Of a DNA stretch of 64,000 nt, positions 10,468-20,101 are shown in pieces; the stretch's first letter is position 1; each line of letters begins with the position of its first letter. The position numbers and the translations under genes were made by a program. Source of the DNA: Bradyrhizobiaceae bacterium PARB1 (GTDB lineage: Bacteria > Pseudomonadota > Alphaproteobacteria > Rhizobiales > Xanthobacteraceae); contig NKIY01000016.1 in the NCBI GenBank assembly GCA_002256345.1, positions 19,373-83,372 of the forward strand, written 5' to 3'. A model generated the notes under the pieces. That model did no database searches. It was given only the letters and a program-made list of their open reading frames with translations, and was not told the DNA's origin.

Positions 10468-11225
10468 AACTGCGCAATTCCCGCGCAGCGCGTTTTGCTG
10501 CCGCGCTGCTATCCGCTCCCGTCGCGCTCACGCCCATGCTGGCGACGCCCGCCCACGCCATCATCGTGTTCGATCCCTCGAACTATGCGCAGAACGTGCT
10601 GACGGCGGCCCGATCGCTCCAGCAGATCACCAACCAGATCACCTCGCTTCAGAACGAAGCGCAGATGCTGATCAACCAGGCACGCAACCTGGCGAGCCTG
10701 CCGTTCTCGTCGCTGCAGCAGCTTCAGCAGTCCGTTCAGCGCACGCAGCAGCTTCTCAACCAGGCGCAGAATATCGCCTACGACGTCCAGCAGATCGATC
10801 GGATGTTCCAGCAGAAATACGGGAACGTCTCACTGTCGGCCTCCGACCAGCAACTCGTCATCGATGCGCGCTCGCGCTGGCAGAACACTGTCGGCGGCCT
10901 GCAGGACGCGATGCGGGTGCAGGCGGGCGTCGTCGGCAACATCGACACCAACCGCACGCAGATGTCCGCGCTGATCGGCCAGAGCCAGGGCGCGACCGGC
11001 GCGCTGCAGGCGACGCAGGCCGGCAACCAGCTCCTCGCGCTTCAGGCGCAGCAACTCGCGGATCTCACCGCCGTCGTGGCGGCCAACGGCCGGGCGCAGG
11101 CCTTGCAGTCGGCTGAGCAGGCCGCCGCCGCCGAACAGGGCCGCGAGCAGCGCCGGCGTTTCCTGACGCCGGGCTCGGGCTATCAGCCCGGCAACGCCCG
11201 AATGTTCCCGAACAGCGGCAACTGA
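10464..11225 (+). CDS. trbJ: TrbJ/VirB5-like protein
   Basis: Signal peptide, IIVFDPSNYAQNVLTAARSLQQITNQITSLQNEAQMLINQ. Confidence 0.88.
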   Translation: MKLRNSRAARFAAALLSAPVALTPMLATPAHAIIVFDPSNYAQNVLTAARSLQQITNQITSLQNEAQMLINQARNLASLPFSSLQQLQQSVQRTQQLLNQAQNIAYDVQQIDRMFQQKYGNVSLSASDQQLVIDARSRWQNTVGGLQDAMRVQAGVVGNIDTNRTQMSALIGQSQGATGALQATQAGNQLLALQAQQLADLTAVVAANGRAQALQSAEQAAAAEQGREQRRRFLTPGSGYQPGNARMFPNSGN

Positions 11226-11235
11226 GGCTAGCGCG

Positions 11236-11637
11236 ATGGACGGCAAGACCCTCGCTCGCGTCGGCGCCATTGTCTTCGTCGCGGTCGCCATCACGGCGAC
11301 CGCGATCGAGATGAGCCGCAAGGACGTTTCGCCGGACGTCCTCGCGACGCAGGGCCGTTCGGTCACAGCACAAGATCCTCTCGCCGCCGAACTGCTTCGC
11401 TGTTCCGAGATCGGTGAGGCCGGCACGCGCGATCCCAATTGCCTGAAGGCATGGGCAGAGAACCGGCGCCGCTTCCTCGGCCGGCCGGCCCCGGTTTCAT
11501 CATCGTCGCCGGTTGCGCCGACCACGATGTTTCCAAGTGCGCCCGCGTCGGCTGATCCTATCCACAAAGACAGTGCGCCAGCGGGCGTGACCGAGCCTGC
11601 GATGCAGGCCGAGCGCGCCCGGCCGGAGGTTCGCTGA
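11236..11637 (+). CDS. TrbK-alt-like entry exclusion protein
   Basis: N-terminal TM; LLRCSEIGEAGTRDPNCLKAWAENRRRFLG; between trbJ and trbL. Confidence 0.7.
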   Translation: MDGKTLARVGAIVFVAVAITATAIEMSRKDVSPDVLATQGRSVTAQDPLAAELLRCSEIGEAGTRDPNCLKAWAENRRRFLGRPAPVSSSSPVAPTTMFPSAPASADPIHKDSAPAGVTEPAMQAERARPEVR

Positions 11638-11638
11638 C

Positions 11639-12994
11639 ATGGGCGGCACCGGCGTCATCGACCATTTCCTTGAGGTCTTCACTCGCTACATCGACGGCGG
11701 CTTCGGCCTGCTCGGTGGCGAAGTCGGTTTCATCGCCACCACCTTGATCGTCATCGACGTCACGCTCGCCGCACTCTTCTGGTCGTGGGGCGCGGACGAC
11801 GACATTATGGCGAGGCTAATCAAGAAGACGCTCTTCGTCGGTGTCTTCGCCTACCTTATCTCCAACTGGAACAATCTCGCCCGCATCATCTTCGAGAGCT
11901 TCGCGGGCCTCGGCCTGAAGGCGTCGGGTACGGGCTTCGCCGTCAGCGATCTCATGCGACCCGGCAAGGTGGCCCAGACCGGTCTCGATGCCGGCCGCCC
12001 ACTGCTCGACTCCATCTCCAGCCTGATGGGCTACTGGTCGTTTTTCGAGAACTTCATCCAGATCGCCTGCATGTTTTTCGCCTGGGCTCTGGTGCTGCTG
12101 GCGTTTTTCATCCTCGCGATCCAGCTCTTCGTCACCCTGATCGAGTTCAAGCTGACCACGCTCGCCGGCTTCGTCCTCATTCCCTTCGGCCTGTTCGGCA
12201 AATCCGCCTTCATGGCCGAGCGCGTGTTGGGCAACGTCATCTCCTCCGGCATCAAGGTGCTGGTTCTCGCCGTCATCATCGGCATCGGCTCGACGCTGTT
12301 CTCCGAGTTCACCTCCGGCTTCAACGGCGCAACGCCGTCGATCGACGACGCCATGGCGATCGTGCTTGCCGCGCTGTCGCTGCTTGGTCTCGGCATCTTC
12401 GGCCCCGGCATCGCCAACGGCCTCATCTCCGGTGGCCCGCAGCTCGGCGCAGGCGCGGCCATTGGTACTGGTCTCGCCGCCGGTGGCGTTGTCGCAGCCG
12501 GCGCGGCCGCCGCCGGCGCAGCCGTGTCCGGTGGAGCTGCACTTGCTGGCGGCGCAGCCGCTGCGGCCCGCGGTGGTGCAGCCCTCGCAGGCGGGGCCTC
12601 CACCGCCTATAGCCTCGGCGCGGCCGGACAAACGGGTGCATCGGGTGTCGCGTCCGGTCTTGGTAATGTTGCCAGCACCGGCGCGAAGGCGGCCGTCTCA
12701 CCGTTGAAGCGCGCAGCCGGGCGCGCCGCCGACAGCCTCAAGCAGAGCTATCAGGCCGGCGGCCAAGCCGCGACGGAGATCGCCACGGGTACTTCCGGCG
12801 CCGCAACGACAACCGCTGCGGAGGCCGCATCTGCGGGAGCCGCGTCCTCTGCCGGCGACGGCCCGCCGGCCTGGGCGAAGCGCATGAAACGCTCGCAGCA
12901 GATGTCACACGGCGTTCAGGCCGCCGCCCACGCCGTGCGCAGTGGCGACAGCCATGGCGGCGGCTCCTCCGTCAACCTTTCCGAAAGCAACTGA
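11639..12994 (+). CDS. trbL: TrbL/VirB6-like protein
   Basis: Multi-TM protein with Ala/Gly-rich C-terminal tail; syntenic position. Confidence 0.9.
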   Translation: MGGTGVIDHFLEVFTRYIDGGFGLLGGEVGFIATTLIVIDVTLAALFWSWGADDDIMARLIKKTLFVGVFAYLISNWNNLARIIFESFAGLGLKASGTGFAVSDLMRPGKVAQTGLDAGRPLLDSISSLMGYWSFFENFIQIACMFFAWALVLLAFFILAIQLFVTLIEFKLTTLAGFVLIPFGLFGKSAFMAERVLGNVISSGIKVLVLAVIIGIGSTLFSEFTSGFNGATPSIDDAMAIVLAALSLLGLGIFGPGIANGLISGGPQLGAGAAIGTGLAAGGVVAAGAAAAGAAVSGGAALAGGAAAAARGGAALAGGASTAYSLGAAGQTGASGVASGLGNVASTGAKAAVSPLKRAAGRAADSLKQSYQAGGQAATEIATGTSGAATTTAAEAASAGAASSAGDGPPAWAKRMKRSQQMSHGVQAAAHAVRSGDSHGGGSSVNLSESN

Positions 12995-12996
12995 CC

Positions 12997-13677
12997 ATGT
13001 TCAAACGACCATCCACTCATTACGGCAAAACCCCTCAGCCCGAGACGCCCTATCAGCGCGCCGCGCAGGTCTGGGACGATCGCATTGGCTCCGCCCGCGT
13101 GCAGGCCCACAACTGGCGCTACATGGCCTTCGGCTCATTGGCGCTCGCGGGCGGGCTTTCGGCCGCGCTGGTCTGGCAGTCCGCCAACGGCTCGATCGTG
13201 CCCTGGGTGGTGCAGGTTGACCGGCTCGGCCAGGCGCAGGCCGTGGCACCGGCGACCGCCGACTATCAGCCGAACGATCCGCAGATCGCCTTCTACCTCG
13301 CGCGCTTCATCGAGCAGGTCCGCTCGATCCCGTCCGACGCCATCATCGTGCGGCAGAACTGGCTGCGCGCCTATGATTTCACGACACAGGGCGGCGCGCT
13401 CGCGCTCAACGACTATGCTCGCGCCAACGACCCGTTCACCAAGGTCGGCAAGCAGCAGATCGCGATCGAGGTGTCCTCGGTCATCCGCGCCTCGCCGTCG
13501 AGCTTCCGCATCGCCTGGATCGAGCGCCGCTATCAGGATGGCTCGCTGGCTTCCACCGAGCGCTGGTCCGCCATCCTCACCGTTGTCGTGCAGCCCCCTC
13601 GTGACGCCGACACGCTGCGGAAGAATCCCCTCGGAATCTACGTCAACGCCATCAACTGGTCGAAGGAGCTTGGATAA
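12997..13677 (+). CDS. trbF: TrbF/VirB8-like protein
   Basis: FKRPSTHYGKTPQPETPYQRAAQVWDDRIGSARVQAHNWR. Confidence 0.92.
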   Translation: MFKRPSTHYGKTPQPETPYQRAAQVWDDRIGSARVQAHNWRYMAFGSLALAGGLSAALVWQSANGSIVPWVVQVDRLGQAQAVAPATADYQPNDPQIAFYLARFIEQVRSIPSDAIIVRQNWLRAYDFTTQGGALALNDYARANDPFTKVGKQQIAIEVSSVIRASPSSFRIAWIERRYQDGSLASTERWSAILTVVVQPPRDADTLRKNPLGIYVNAINWSKELG

Positions 13678-14729
13678 TGACACCGACCTTCCGCAAAGCC
13701 GGGAGGCCGGCTTTCCTCAACCGCGCCGTTCCGGCTTTCCGTAAATCCGGCTTGCCACTTCTCTGGCTTTGCACGTCGGCGCTCGCCGGCTGTGCCGGAC
13801 ACACGCCGCCGCCGGAGATCTCCTACGACAATGCGGCTCCGGCCGTTCAAACGTCCGATCCGCCAGCGCCGGTCAGGGTGGTGGAATTGCCCAAGCCGCT
13901 CCCGCTGCCCGGTCAGTTGAAGCCGCTCGGCAAGGACGGCAAGCCCGAGCCAGAACCGGCCGATCCCGCCACGCGCGTCAACCAGGCCAACGCCGCCGCG
14001 CGCGTCCAACCCGTCCGCAACGGCTTCATCAACTCGATGCAGGTCTATCCCTTCGTCGATGGCGCGCTCTATCAGGTCTACGCGTCACCGGGGCAGATCA
14101 CCGACATCGCGCTTCAGCCCGGCGAGCAGCTCGTCGGCTCCGGTCCCGTCGCCGCCGGCGACACGGTGCGCTGGATCATCGGCGATACCGAGAGCGGCGT
14201 TGGCGCGGCGAAGCAGATCCATATCCTCGTGAAGCCCACCCGCGCCGAGCTGATGACCAACCTCGTCATCAACACCGACCGGCGCACCTATCACATGGAA
14301 TTGCGCGCGACGCCTTCGACCTACATGGCGTCGGTGTCCTGGCAATATCCGCAGGACCAACTCATCGCGCTGCGCCGTCAGAACCAGCAGGCCGAGGCCG
14401 CGCAGCCCGTCTCCAGCGGCATTGATCTCGCCCGCGTCAATTTCCGCTACGAGGTGACGGGCGACCGCGCGCCGTGGCGGCCGCAGCGCGCCTTCGATGA
14501 CGGGAAACAGGTGTTCATCGAATTTCCGCGCGGCATCGGCCAAGGCGAGATGCCGCCGCTGTTCGTGGTCGGGCCGGAGGGCGACACCTCCGAGCTGGTG
14601 AACTATCGCGTGCGCGGCAACTACATTATCGTGGATCGCCTGTTCGCCGCCGCCGAATTGCGGTTCGGCGCGGGCAAGGACCAGAAGCGCGTCCGCATAT
14701 CCCGCACCGACGGGAGGCCGGCATCGTGA
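13677..14729 (+). CDS. trbG: TrbG/VirB9-like protein
   Basis: LWLCTSALAGC lipobox-like segment; YPFVDGALYQVYASPGQITDIALQPGE. Confidence 0.9.
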   Translation: MTPTFRKAGRPAFLNRAVPAFRKSGLPLLWLCTSALAGCAGHTPPPEISYDNAAPAVQTSDPPAPVRVVELPKPLPLPGQLKPLGKDGKPEPEPADPATRVNQANAAARVQPVRNGFINSMQVYPFVDGALYQVYASPGQITDIALQPGEQLVGSGPVAAGDTVRWIIGDTESGVGAAKQIHILVKPTRAELMTNLVINTDRRTYHMELRATPSTYMASVSWQYPQDQLIALRRQNQQAEAAQPVSSGIDLARVNFRYEVTGDRAPWRPQRAFDDGKQVFIEFPRGIGQGEMPPLFVVGPEGDTSELVNYRVRGNYIIVDRLFAAAELRFGAGKDQKRVRISRTDGRPAS

Positions 14730-15985
14730 GCGACGAACGCGATCCCGAAATGGAAGAAGGCCGGGCGCTGGGTTCGACGCCCGAGCCTCAGCCGGCCGAC
14801 GTTGATGACACCCGGCCGCTGACCGGCGAACCCGCCGCGACGATGCGGCTGCGTGCCGAGCCGCCGCGTGTGACCCGCCTTTCCCGCAAAGTGCTGGCCG
14901 GTCTGGGTCTCGCTGCAAGCCTCGGTGTTGGCGGGGCGCTAATCTACGCGCTTCAAACCCGTCACGGCGGCCAGGGCCAGGAGCTGTACTCGACGGACAA
15001 CCGCTCGACACCGGATGGCCTCGCTGGATTGCCGAAGGATTATTCCGGCGTTCCGAAGCTCGGCCCGCCACTGCCCGGCGACCTCGGCCGTCCGATCCTC
15101 AATGCGCAGAATGGCGCCCCCGTGCCGCCGATCGGCGCACGGCCGACAGGCCCCGTGGGACCAAGCCCAGAGGAACAACGCCGGGCCCAGGAGCTGGAGG
15201 CTGCGCGGACCGCACGGCTGTTCGCCTCGACCGAGAATCGGCCCGCCAGTGCCGCGACCTCGGCGCAACCGACCGCGACCGCCACGCCTCTCGCCGATCT
15301 CTCCAGCCTCGGCCTCGCGCCGCAGCCGGCGACGCCCTCGGCGCAGGACCGGCAGCTCGCATTCCTCAACCAGGCGCCCGACAAGCGAACCGTCTCGCCG
15401 GATCGTGTTGCGGCGCCGGCGTCGAAGAATGTGCTTCAGGCCGGTGCCGTCATCGCCGCCGCGCTCATCACAGGCATTCGCTCCGACCTGCCCGGTCAGA
15501 TCACCGCGCAGGTGACCGAGAACATCTATGACAGCCCGACCGGCAAGATCCTGCTCGTGCCCCAGGGCACGCGCGTCGTCGGGCAGTATGACAGCGGCGT
15601 CGGCTTCGGTCAGCGGCGCATTCTCCTCGTCTGGAATCGGCTGATCTTCCCCAATGGCCGCTCCATCGTGCTGGAGCGTCAGCCTGGTGCAGACGCGGAG
15701 GGCTATGCCGGGCTCGAGGATGGTGTCGACTATCACTGGGGCGAACTGTTCAAGGCCGCTGCGCTCTCAACGATCCTGAGTATCGGCGCCGAGGCCGGTT
15801 CGTCGGGTCAGGACAGCGATATCGTCCGCGCTCTTCGTCAGGGCGCCTCGAACAGCGTCAGCCAGACCGGTCAGCAGATCGTCCAGCGTCAGCTCAACAT
15901 TGCTCCGACGCTCACCATCCGGCCGGGGTTCCCCGTCCGCGTCATCGTCACGCGCGATCTAGTGCTCGAACCCTACGGAGGCTGA
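14726..15985 (+). CDS. trbI: TrbI/VirB10-like protein
   Basis: Single TM, proline-rich linker, VIAAALITGIRSDLPGQITAQVTENIYDSPTGKILLVPQGTRVVGQYDS. Confidence 0.92.
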   Translation: MSDERDPEMEEGRALGSTPEPQPADVDDTRPLTGEPAATMRLRAEPPRVTRLSRKVLAGLGLAASLGVGGALIYALQTRHGGQGQELYSTDNRSTPDGLAGLPKDYSGVPKLGPPLPGDLGRPILNAQNGAPVPPIGARPTGPVGPSPEEQRRAQELEAARTARLFASTENRPASAATSAQPTATATPLADLSSLGLAPQPATPSAQDRQLAFLNQAPDKRTVSPDRVAAPASKNVLQAGAVIAAALITGIRSDLPGQITAQVTENIYDSPTGKILLVPQGTRVVGQYDSGVGFGQRRILLVWNRLIFPNGRSIVLERQPGADAEGYAGLEDGVDYHWGELFKAAALSTILSIGAEAGSSGQDSDIVRALRQGASNSVSQTGQQIVQRQLNIAPTLTIRPGFPVRVIVTRDLVLEPYGG

Positions 15986-15986
15986 G

Positions 15987-16226
15987 ATGGCCAAGCTGAA
16001 ATTGGGACCGATCGTCGACGACAAGCCGGTGAAGGTCTCGGTGGAGCTGCCAGCGAGCCTTCACCGCGATCTCGTCGCCTATGCCGAGATTCTCGCCCGC
16101 GAAGCGGGGCAGTCACCGGCCGACCCCGTTCGCCTAATCATCCCGATGCTGGAGCGGTTCATAGCCACGGATCGGGGATTTGTAGCGGCGAGGAGGTCAA
16201 AAGGATCGCCGCGGTCGCCTGGATGA
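15987..16226 (+). CDS. DUF2274 family protein
   Basis: MAKLKLGPIVDDKPVKVSVELPASLHRDLVAYAEILAREAGQ; immediately after trbI. Confidence 0.82.
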   Translation: MAKLKLGPIVDDKPVKVSVELPASLHRDLVAYAEILAREAGQSPADPVRLIIPMLERFIATDRGFVAARRSKGSPRSPG

Positions 16227-17118
16227 TTGTCGCAGCTGCTGACCGTGACATCGAACGTGCGAGACTCAGGAGGCGGCGCCATGCGGGGTTGTCATTCCGT
16301 GGTGACCAGACCGCACAAAATGGTAGAACCTCATCCACAAGCTGCCGATAAACAGTTCCAGGAAACTGGGCTGCCGTTCCGGCCTCACTCATGACGGTCA
16401 GGCCACGCCCGATCGCAACGAGCGATAGGAGATTGTCTCTCCCCACGTATTGGGTGTGGATTTCCGGGTGTCGCCCAAGATCGGCGAGGCGCTGGACCAA
16501 ATAGTCGTGGATCTCCGATCCAGGGGCGCCGTCACTTACAATAAATCTCTCGCCAGCAAGATCACTCCAGCTAAGCACCGGTTTCTCGGAAAGAGGGTGG
16601 TCGCTGGGCAGCACTGCGAATACTCGCTCGGACCAAAGCTGTTCTGTTTGGCAGTCCGACCACTGTGCGGTTCCCGTAATGAAAGCTACATCGAGCTGAA
16701 GTCGCCGGATCGAGGCAACATGATCCGCAGGATCACCGTCAAAAAATTCGACCCGTACACTCGCATGTTCCTTGCCATAGGCCCCCAGTAACTCGCACAG
16801 GAATCCGGACGCGAGCGACGAAAAGATACCAACCTTGATATGCCCCCGCTCAGAGCGGCCTATGGCGGCCACATCCCTAGCGCCGTGCTCGATCTGCTGA
16901 AGACCCTTACGTGCGCGACGCACGAAATGCTGCCCCGCCAACGTCAGGCAGACGCCGCCGTTGTGCCTCTGAAACAACGAGGCACCAAGTTCGTCTTCAA
17001 GATCGCGGATGCGACGGCTGATCGCTGATTCCTGTATCTCCAAGGCCGACGCCGCCTTTCGAAAGCTACCGTGCTCGGCCGCAGCAAGGAAGTACCGAAT
17101 CTGGCGGAGTTCAAGCAT
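16159..17118 (-). CDS. LysR-family transcriptional regulator
   Basis: MLELRQIRYFLAAAEHGSFRKAASALEIQESAISRRIRDLEDELGASLFQR. Confidence 0.88.
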   Translation of the reverse strand: MLELRQIRYFLAAAEHGSFRKAASALEIQESAISRRIRDLEDELGASLFQRHNGGVCLTLAGQHFVRRARKGLQQIEHGARDVAAIGRSERGHIKVGIFSSLASGFLCELLGAYGKEHASVRVEFFDGDPADHVASIRRLQLDVAFITGTAQWSDCQTEQLWSERVFAVLPSDHPLSEKPVLSWSDLAGERFIVSDGAPGSEIHDYLVQRLADLGRHPEIHTQYVGRDNLLSLVAIGRGLTVMSEAGTAAQFPGTVYRQLVDEVLPFCAVWSPRNDNPAWRRLLSLARSMSRSAAATIIQATAAILLTSSPLQIPDPWL

Positions 17119-17536
17119 GGGCCGCTCGCGACCACGGCCTATTTGAAATGAGGTCTGACGTTGTAACAGCCCAAGGTCGCATTTGCTTCTGTATGTATTC
17201 GGCCAGAAGCGCTTTTGTATGTTCCTTGAGTGGGCGTCGACCGTTCAAGAACGTACGCGCGATACCGATCGACAACCTTCGCAACCTGATCGCATGCATC
17301 GATCTATATGCACAAGCTACCACGACCACCGCGTCCAAACCGCAACTAAGGCAGCACCTCCTGATTCATGCCTCAAATAGACGGTCGCATGCGCGCGCGG
17401 ACGGATGATTTTATATAGTCTCGATATACGAAGGTATCGATCAAATATACCGGCCCCTGAATAGGTCGGGCGCCGATATATCCCACTGATTTGGTGCCGA
17501 CGAATTTGGCAGATGTCATTCAGCCGGTATCGAGAT

Positions 17537-18169
17537 TCAGACGCTTAAATTGTCTGAAATCCTAACAAGGTCAATAACCGTCTTGGCTTGCAACTTTTGC
17601 ATAAGATGGCTCCGGCGAACCTTCACCGTAATCTCACTAACATTCAATTCGGCAGCAATCTGCTTATTAAGAAGACCCTTTACAACGAGCTTGAAAACGT
17701 CTCGCTCGCCGGGCGTTAGCGTCTCCCAACGGGCGTTCAAGTCCAGCGAGCGCGCTTCATTCTCTCGCCTTTGTCGATCTTTCTCGATCGCCTGTTGGAT
17801 GGCATCCAGCAAATCTTGGTCGCGAAAAGGCTTCGTCAGGAATTCGAAGGCGCCATTCTTCATGGCGCTCACGCCCATCGCGATGTCCCCGTGTCCCGTG
17901 ATGAAAATTGTCGGGAGATGAATGCCGTATTCCGGCATTTGTCGGTGAAAATCGATGCCGCTTTGTCCAGGCATTCTAACGTCAAGCAGCAGACAGCCGG
18001 GTACATCCAAGATAGTGCTTTCGAGGAATTCGGCGACCGAGCTGTGCGAGCGAACTTGAAGCCCGACCGACGCGAGCAAATCTTCAAGCGCAGCTCGAAC
18101 AGACCGATCGTCATCTATGACATAGACGATGGGTTGCGGCCGCGGTTCTATGATCGGTTCGTTCTTCAT
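17537..18169 (-). CDS. FixJ-like response regulator (REC + LuxR HTH)
   Basis: VYVIDDDRSVRAALEDLLAS, LLLDVRMPGQSGIDF, LTPGERDVFKLVVKGLLNKQIAAELNVSEITVKVRR. Confidence 0.88.
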   Translation of the reverse strand: MKNEPIIEPRPQPIVYVIDDDRSVRAALEDLLASVGLQVRSHSSVAEFLESTILDVPGCLLLDVRMPGQSGIDFHRQMPEYGIHLPTIFITGHGDIAMGVSAMKNGAFEFLTKPFRDQDLLDAIQQAIEKDRQRRENEARSLDLNARWETLTPGERDVFKLVVKGLLNKQIAAELNVSEITVKVRRSHLMQKLQAKTVIDLVRISDNLSV

Positions 18170-19233
18170 CAGGCTACCTCCGTGTAGCGCGGTAGGCGTA
18201 CCTCGAATGCGGCTCCGCCCACCGGATTGGGAGCAGCACAAATTTGGCCCCCATTTGCTTCGACGATCGCCTGACTGATGGTCAGGCCGAGCCCCATGCC
18301 TCCTTCTTTTGTCGTCCAAAAGGCATCAAAAAGATGTTCGCGCGCGCTTGGCGTCAGGCCGGCACCGGAATCGGCCACCGTAAGAACAACGGTATCTGGC
18401 GCCGCCTGCGAGGCGGTGATTCGTAAGCGACGCTCAGGCAACGCGCCGGCCGCCATCGCCTCCGTAGCATTAAGAACAAGGTTGCTTATGACCTGCTGGA
18501 TCTGCACTCGGTCAGCGAAAACGCGAGGTAGGTCGTCATACATGTCTAGCTGCAGGGCGATGCCGCTACGCTCGATCTCGCTGCGTGACAAGGTTACGAT
18601 TTCACGAACGGCTTCCCTTAGGTCGAATGGCTGTCTGTGCGGAGCCTCGCCCTTCGAAAGGGCACGGATCCGCGCTATGACCTGACTCGCCCGGTTCGCG
18701 TCACTAACGATGCGGTCAAGCGCGCGACGGGCCTTCTCGAGATTTGGCGGCTCCTGGCTCAGCCATCGGGCGCACGCACCACCGCTGGCGACAACGGCAG
18801 CCAATGGTTGGTTTACTTCATGCGCTATCGACGCCGACAGTTGGCCCAGCGTCGTCACCCGCGCAATACGCAAGAGGCGGTCGCGGGCCTCCAGCGCCTC
18901 TGCCTTTGCGGCGACCATCCTCAAACTGAGATAGGTTGTGACCCCGATCGCAACGATGCTAATCCCGGTATTGACGATGCCTACTTCGTATGCGCCGGAG
19001 GGGGTCAGAAAGAAGCTGATCAAGGTCAGCGCGACGCAAATGCAAGCGAGAACTACCACAGCCGCGCCAGACAAGATGCGTGTAGCAACGAGAATGACTG
19101 CCGTGTAAAATACGGCTGCAGCGATGGCATAATCCGTAACCGTATCGGCGATGAAAATGCCTGCCATCGCAACACCCATCGCGATCAGTGTCAGTGCCGA
19201 TCTTGGACGGCTGTCATTGACCACCTTGAGCAT
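18169..19233 (-). CDS. Membrane sensor histidine kinase
   Basis: N-terminal TM helices; LGQLSASIAHEVNQPLAAVVASGG H-box; NLVLNATEAM; GMGLGLTISQAIVEANGG; stop overlaps the response-regulator start. Confidence 0.9.
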   Translation of the reverse strand: MLKVVNDSRPRSALTLIAMGVAMAGIFIADTVTDYAIAAAVFYTAVILVATRILSGAAVVVLACICVALTLISFFLTPSGAYEVGIVNTGISIVAIGVTTYLSLRMVAAKAEALEARDRLLRIARVTTLGQLSASIAHEVNQPLAAVVASGGACARWLSQEPPNLEKARRALDRIVSDANRASQVIARIRALSKGEAPHRQPFDLREAVREIVTLSRSEIERSGIALQLDMYDDLPRVFADRVQIQQVISNLVLNATEAMAAGALPERRLRITASQAAPDTVVLTVADSGAGLTPSAREHLFDAFWTTKEGGMGLGLTISQAIVEANGGQICAAPNPVGGAAFEVRLPRYTEVA

Positions 19234-19320
19234 TGTTCGCCTCTCTCGATCAACCTACGCGCTTTCAGTATTCTTCCCGAATCTACTCCGCTCAGTGGCT
19301 AGATATCTATTAATTCTCGA

Positions 19321-20019
19321 TCATTCGCCTAGCTCTAACCGCCATCGAGCGGACGTTACCAGCGGCTCCAGGCTGAGACGACCGATAATCTGTTCCAGAA
19401 CGCGATCCTGCCGAGTGTCGGCCCGCACGGTCGCGCTCACCTGGACTCGATTTGTGTCCTCGATATTGGTGCTTTCGAGGTCGCGAATGTGTAGAACGCC
19501 GGCAAGATCACGAAGAAGAAGCGCTCGAACATGCGCCTCGGCCTCTCCATGACAGATAATGCTGATAGCATAGGCGCTCTCCAACTGGCCTCCAGCGAAT
19601 GACTGGCGCTCAATGAGGCGCACGAGCGGACGCAGAACTCCATTGACTGCGATGACGAACATCGTCGCAATCAACGCGTGAAAGAAAAATCCAGCTCCGC
19701 ATAGCGCGCCGATCGCGGCCGAACACCACAGCGTCGCCGCCGTGTTGAGCCCGCGCACGTTCAATCCCTCCTTGAAAATGATGCCTGCGCCCATGAAGCC
19801 GATGCCGGAAACGATCTGGGCCGCAACACGCGTCGGACTCGACTCTCCGGGGAATAGCCCTGCAAAGAGGACGAAGATGGCGGCGCCGAGTGCAACGAGG
19901 GTGTTGGTTCGTAGCCCAGCCAGGCGTTGGCGCCATTGCCGCTCGAAGCCGATCAAACCGCCGAGAAGGAATGCGCCTCCGAGCGTGAGCGCAGTATGGC
20001 CAAGACTTTGCCAATCCAT
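19321..20019 (-). CDS. mgtC: MgtC/SapB family protein
   Basis: LGGAFLLGGLIGFERQWRQRLAGLRTNTLVALGAAIFV; IVSGIGFMGAGIIFKEGLNVRGLNTAATLWCSAAIGALCGAG. Confidence 0.88.
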   Translation of the reverse strand: MDWQSLGHTALTLGGAFLLGGLIGFERQWRQRLAGLRTNTLVALGAAIFVLFAGLFPGESSPTRVAAQIVSGIGFMGAGIIFKEGLNVRGLNTAATLWCSAAIGALCGAGFFFHALIATMFVIAVNGVLRPLVRLIERQSFAGGQLESAYAISIICHGEAEAHVRALLLRDLAGVLHIRDLESTNIEDTNRVQVSATVRADTRQDRVLEQIIGRLSLEPLVTSARWRLELGE

Positions 20020-20101
20020 ATGAATGTCCCATCTTGCAGCGTCGGCTACACTCCACCGACGGAAGTCCCTGCAATTGTTGGAATTTCTGCTCCATCGGCT
20101 G

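Noticed and set aside
12423-12701. Repetitive Gly/Ala sequence as a possible tandem repeat array
   Set aside because: It is the low-complexity C-terminal part of TrbL, common in this family.
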